DNA from: an uncultured Verrucomicrobiota bacterium
GTDB lineage: Bacteria > Verrucomicrobiota > Verrucomicrobiia > Limisphaerales > JADLHS01
DNA: 37,835 bases
Direction: 5' to 3'
Assembly (NCBI GenBank): GCA_903828255.1
Contig: CAIKLQ010000929.1
Coordinates: 1-37,835, forward strand
The position numbers were made by a program, and so were the translations under genes. Shown here one piece after another: positions 35,691 to 37,835 of this stretch. The notes beneath the pieces were generated by a model, which saw only the letters and a program-made list of their open reading frames with translations, searched no databases and had not been told where the DNA came from. Positions within the stretch are counted from its first letter, which is position 1; every line of letters starts with the position of its first letter.

Positions 35691-35693
35691 ATT

Positions 35694-36245
35694 TTATTTT
35701 CTTCCGCGCCTGATTTCCCGGTCCTGGCGAAAACTAGTTTCGGTTACGCGGCGATAGCTGAGGGTTTGGTCGCACCAGTCGAACCCCAAAAAGAAGATCG
35801 GTGTAGCGAGCCCGCCGCCGAGGCTCATTACGAGCCATTGCCAAAGCGAACCCCAGCCGAGCAGGGGGGAATGACCGCCGGTGAGCAGGAGCAAAACCGT
35901 CAGCAGTGGTGCGACGGCGCTGGCGGCAAAGCCCAGCACAAATTGCGCGTAAGGTTGATCGCGCAGGATCAAATCCCGCCGAAGATAAATCGCAAAGCCG
36001 ACGGCGAACAATGGCAGCAGGCTTACGCCGAACGGATTGGCCGAAAGCGAATCGAAGCACAGTCCGCCCCACACGGCCAGCAGCACGATCAGGGAAGGTC
36101 CTCCCCGCAGGCTGGCATAAACCATCAAAGCCGGAAGCAAGTCTATCTCGGTCTTGAGCCACTGCGAAGTGCCCGGAAACGCGGCAGCCCAGAACACCGC
36201 GAGGAAGGCGGCGAGCAAAACCAACATGGTGCGCATGGGGGTCAT
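35694..36245 (-). CDS. mreD: Rod shape-determining protein MreD-like membrane protein
   Basis: 183-aa polytopic protein between mreC and mrdA; VLLAAFLAVFWAAAFPGTSQWLKTEIDLLPALMVYASLRGG. Confidence 0.8.
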   Translation of the reverse strand: MTPMRTMLVLLAAFLAVFWAAAFPGTSQWLKTEIDLLPALMVYASLRGGPSLIVLLAVWGGLCFDSLSANPFGVSLLPLFAVGFAIYLRRDLILRDQPYAQFVLGFAASAVAPLLTVLLLLTGGHSPLLGWGSLWQWLVMSLGGGLATPIFFLGFDWCDQTLSYRRVTETSFRQDREIRRGRK

Positions 36246-36248
36246 AAC

Positions 36249-36350
36249 GGTCTGGAGTCCGCAGTCTCGCGGCTAAAGTCCTGCGTTCGCACAGCCACTC
36301 GATGGTCAAGCATGTGAACTTCAGGCTTTAGACTCCAGACGCGAGACTCT
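36249..36350. repeat. Word-type imperfect hairpin filling the mreC-mreD spacer, same word set as 35600-35690
   Basis: CGGTCTGGAGTCCGCAGTCTCGCGGCTAAAGTCC ... TTCAGGCTTTAGACTCCAGACGCGAGACTC. Confidence 0.7.
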
Positions 36351-36351
36351 T

Positions 36352-37161
36352 TCATGGCAGGATCACCCATACTTCCTCAAGTCCGGAGAGGTTGGCGCTG
36401 AGTTTGACGCGTGCTTCGGTGTAGAGCCCAAATTCCGCCGGGCGTGAATCCACGATCCGGCCGATGGGAATGCCCTTGGGGAAGATTCCGCCGTCCCCGC
36501 TGGTCACGACTTCATGGCCCGGCTTGAGGTTCGCACGGGATGGGAGAAAGCTCATTGCCACCAGGGAACTGTCGAATGGCCCGCCCGTCCCGACGATGCC
36601 AGCGTCGCGGGTCTCGTTTTGCACGCGCGCCGCGACGTTGCATTTGGGGTCGCCAACGAGCACCACCTGGGAGTGGTCAAAACTCACCGAGTTAATGCGG
36701 CCAACCAAACCTTCTGCCGTCAGCACGGGACGGTTCGTGGTGATGCCGTCACCACTGCCGAGGTCAATCTGTACGGTGCGCCACCAGTTGGCCGGATCGC
36801 GCATCACGACGTGGGCGAACCTTAGCTTCCATTGGGGACGACTTTTCTGCCAGCCGATGAGTTGACGAAGCCGGTCGTTCTCGCGGGCGAGTTCGGTATC
36901 TTGGAGGCTTAGGATGCGGAGTTGTTGGTTCTCACGTCGGAGAGCCTCGTTCAGCCTTTCCAGTTCGCGGCGCGGGACGAGGGTATCGCTGGCCTTGGCG
37001 ACCGCTTGCTGCGAAGCGCCGACCAACCCGAAGAGCGGGAGAAAAAGACTGCCGAAAGCGAGCTTGAGACGCGCCGCCGTCCGGCCCGGCAAGTTGAAAA
37101 CAACCAGTGCGAGCAAGGCCACCAAACCCAGAGTTATGTAATGCGAACGTTTTAACATCAC
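36352..37161 (-). CDS. mreC: Rod shape-determining protein MreC
   Basis: Single TM, coiled coil ELERLNEALRRENQQLRILSLQDTELARENDRLRQLI, then VVMRDPANWWRTVQIDLGSGDGITTNRPVLTAEGLVGRI. Confidence 0.93.
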   Translation of the reverse strand: MMLKRSHYITLGLVALLALVVFNLPGRTAARLKLAFGSLFLPLFGLVGASQQAVAKASDTLVPRRELERLNEALRRENQQLRILSLQDTELARENDRLRQLIGWQKSRPQWKLRFAHVVMRDPANWWRTVQIDLGSGDGITTNRPVLTAEGLVGRINSVSFDHSQVVLVGDPKCNVAARVQNETRDAGIVGTGGPFDSSLVAMSFLPSRANLKPGHEVVTSGDGGIFPKGIPIGRIVDSRPAEFGLYTEARVKLSANLSGLEEVWVILP

Positions 37162-37245
37162 TGCACTTCACTCGGCCTCAGCCGCAGTGCAGGCAAACGC
37201 ACCCGCCGTCGCTCCCGGAGAGCTTTGGCGGGCAGGGGGCGGGAA

Positions 37246-37835
37246 TTACTTGTTGGCGACGCGTTTCAGGAATTGCAATTCCTGCAACACGCGTCCGGTG
37301 CCTTCGGCCACTGCGCTCAACGGATCGTCAGCGACGTGGACAGGCAGACCGGTTTCCTCCGCGACGAGGCGGTCAATGCCGCGTAGCAATGCGCCGCCGC
37401 CCGCCATCACAATCCCGCGATCTACGAGATCGGAGGAGAGTTCAGGGGGGCAACGTTCCAGCGTCAGTCGGATGGATTCCAGAATGCTCGAAAGCGGTTC
37501 CTGAAGGGCCTCACGAATTTCTTCCGAGCGAATGGTCAACGTCTTCGGCAGACCTGCGCTCAAATCCCGGCCCTTCACTTCCATGGTTAATTCCTGCTCC
37601 AGCGGAAAAGCGGATCCGACCCGGATCTTGATCTCTTCTGCCGTGCGTTCACCGATCATCAAGTTGTAGGCCCGTTTCATGTGCGCCACGATCGTTTCAT
37701 CGAACTCGTCCCCGCCCACCCGCAGGCTGCGGCTAAAGACGATGCCGGCCAGGGAGATGATTGCGATTTCGCAAGTCCCGCCGCCTATGTCCACGATCAT
37801 GTTGCCCGCCGGCTCGTGAACGGGCAGTCCTACCC
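37246..37835 (-). CDS. mreB: Rod shape-determining protein MreB, C-terminal part (5' end outside window)
   Basis: MIVDIGGGTCEIAIISLAGIVFSRSLRVGGDEFDETIVAHMKRAYNLMIGERTAEEIKI, GIVMAGGGALLRGIDRLVAEETGLPVHVADDPLSAVAEGTGRVL. Confidence 0.97.
   Translation of the reverse strand, partial: VGLPVHEPAGNMIVDIGGGTCEIAIISLAGIVFSRSLRVGGDEFDETIVAHMKRAYNLMIGERTAEEIKIRVGSAFPLEQELTMEVKGRDLSAGLPKTLTIRSEEIREALQEPLSSILESIRLTLERCPPELSSDLVDRGIVMAGGGALLRGIDRLVAEETGLPVHVADDPLSAVAEGTGRVLQELQFLKRVANK

Noticed and set aside
1-37835. CRISPR array, prophage, integron or defence island
   Set aside because: No regularly spaced identical repeats, cas, integrase, phage structural or restriction genes in the ORF set.

Overview
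The window is about 37.8 kb of GC-rich bacterial chromosome. Gene content and repeat style suggest Verrucomicrobia; that is an inference from memory, not a search. Most of it is housekeeping and conserved genes: a GH38-like alpha-mannosidase C-terminus, a sugar isomerase/epimerase, TatD, a GlcD/GlpC-type FAD/Fe-S oxidase, a conserved 90-aa protein plus an EboB-like TatD hydrolase, a Gfo/Idh/MocA oxidoreductase, a NagB-like deaminase, a DUF2934 protein, a DUF2760-Hsp70-Hsp70 operon, a Phenol_MetA_deg-like outer-membrane protein, TrpB2, CoaX and BirA, an SDR with a Cys4 motif, a PD40-M28-PDZ peptidase, FtsB/DivIC, a lipoprotein, a YIP1-like membrane protein, a NagK-MurQ fusion, MnmE, and a mreB-mreC-mreD-mrdA-rodA-rng cell-shape operon. 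The least ordinary signal lies in repeats. (1) A 72-bp palindrome-ended element (GGAGCG[C/G]CGAGCACCGTCTCGGC ... TCGGC[G/A]CTCC) sits in frame, in the same orientation and reading frame, inside two neighbouring protein genes, mnmE and the nagK-murQ fusion. It encodes ERRAPSRxVSxxE..., which resembles the logic of Rickettsia palindromic elements. Two other genes (SDR, M28 peptidase) carry different palindromes in linker-like segments. (2) Several stop-to-start gene spacers are filled by imperfect 'word' hairpins: each arm is built from variants of a short word, and the word set differs between spacers. Examples are mreC/mreD, mreD/mrdA, birA/coaX, gfo/nagB, upstream of tatD and upstream of birA. 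Two adjacent mre spacers share one word set. I found no tRNA, rRNA or CRISPR array and no recognisable transposase.
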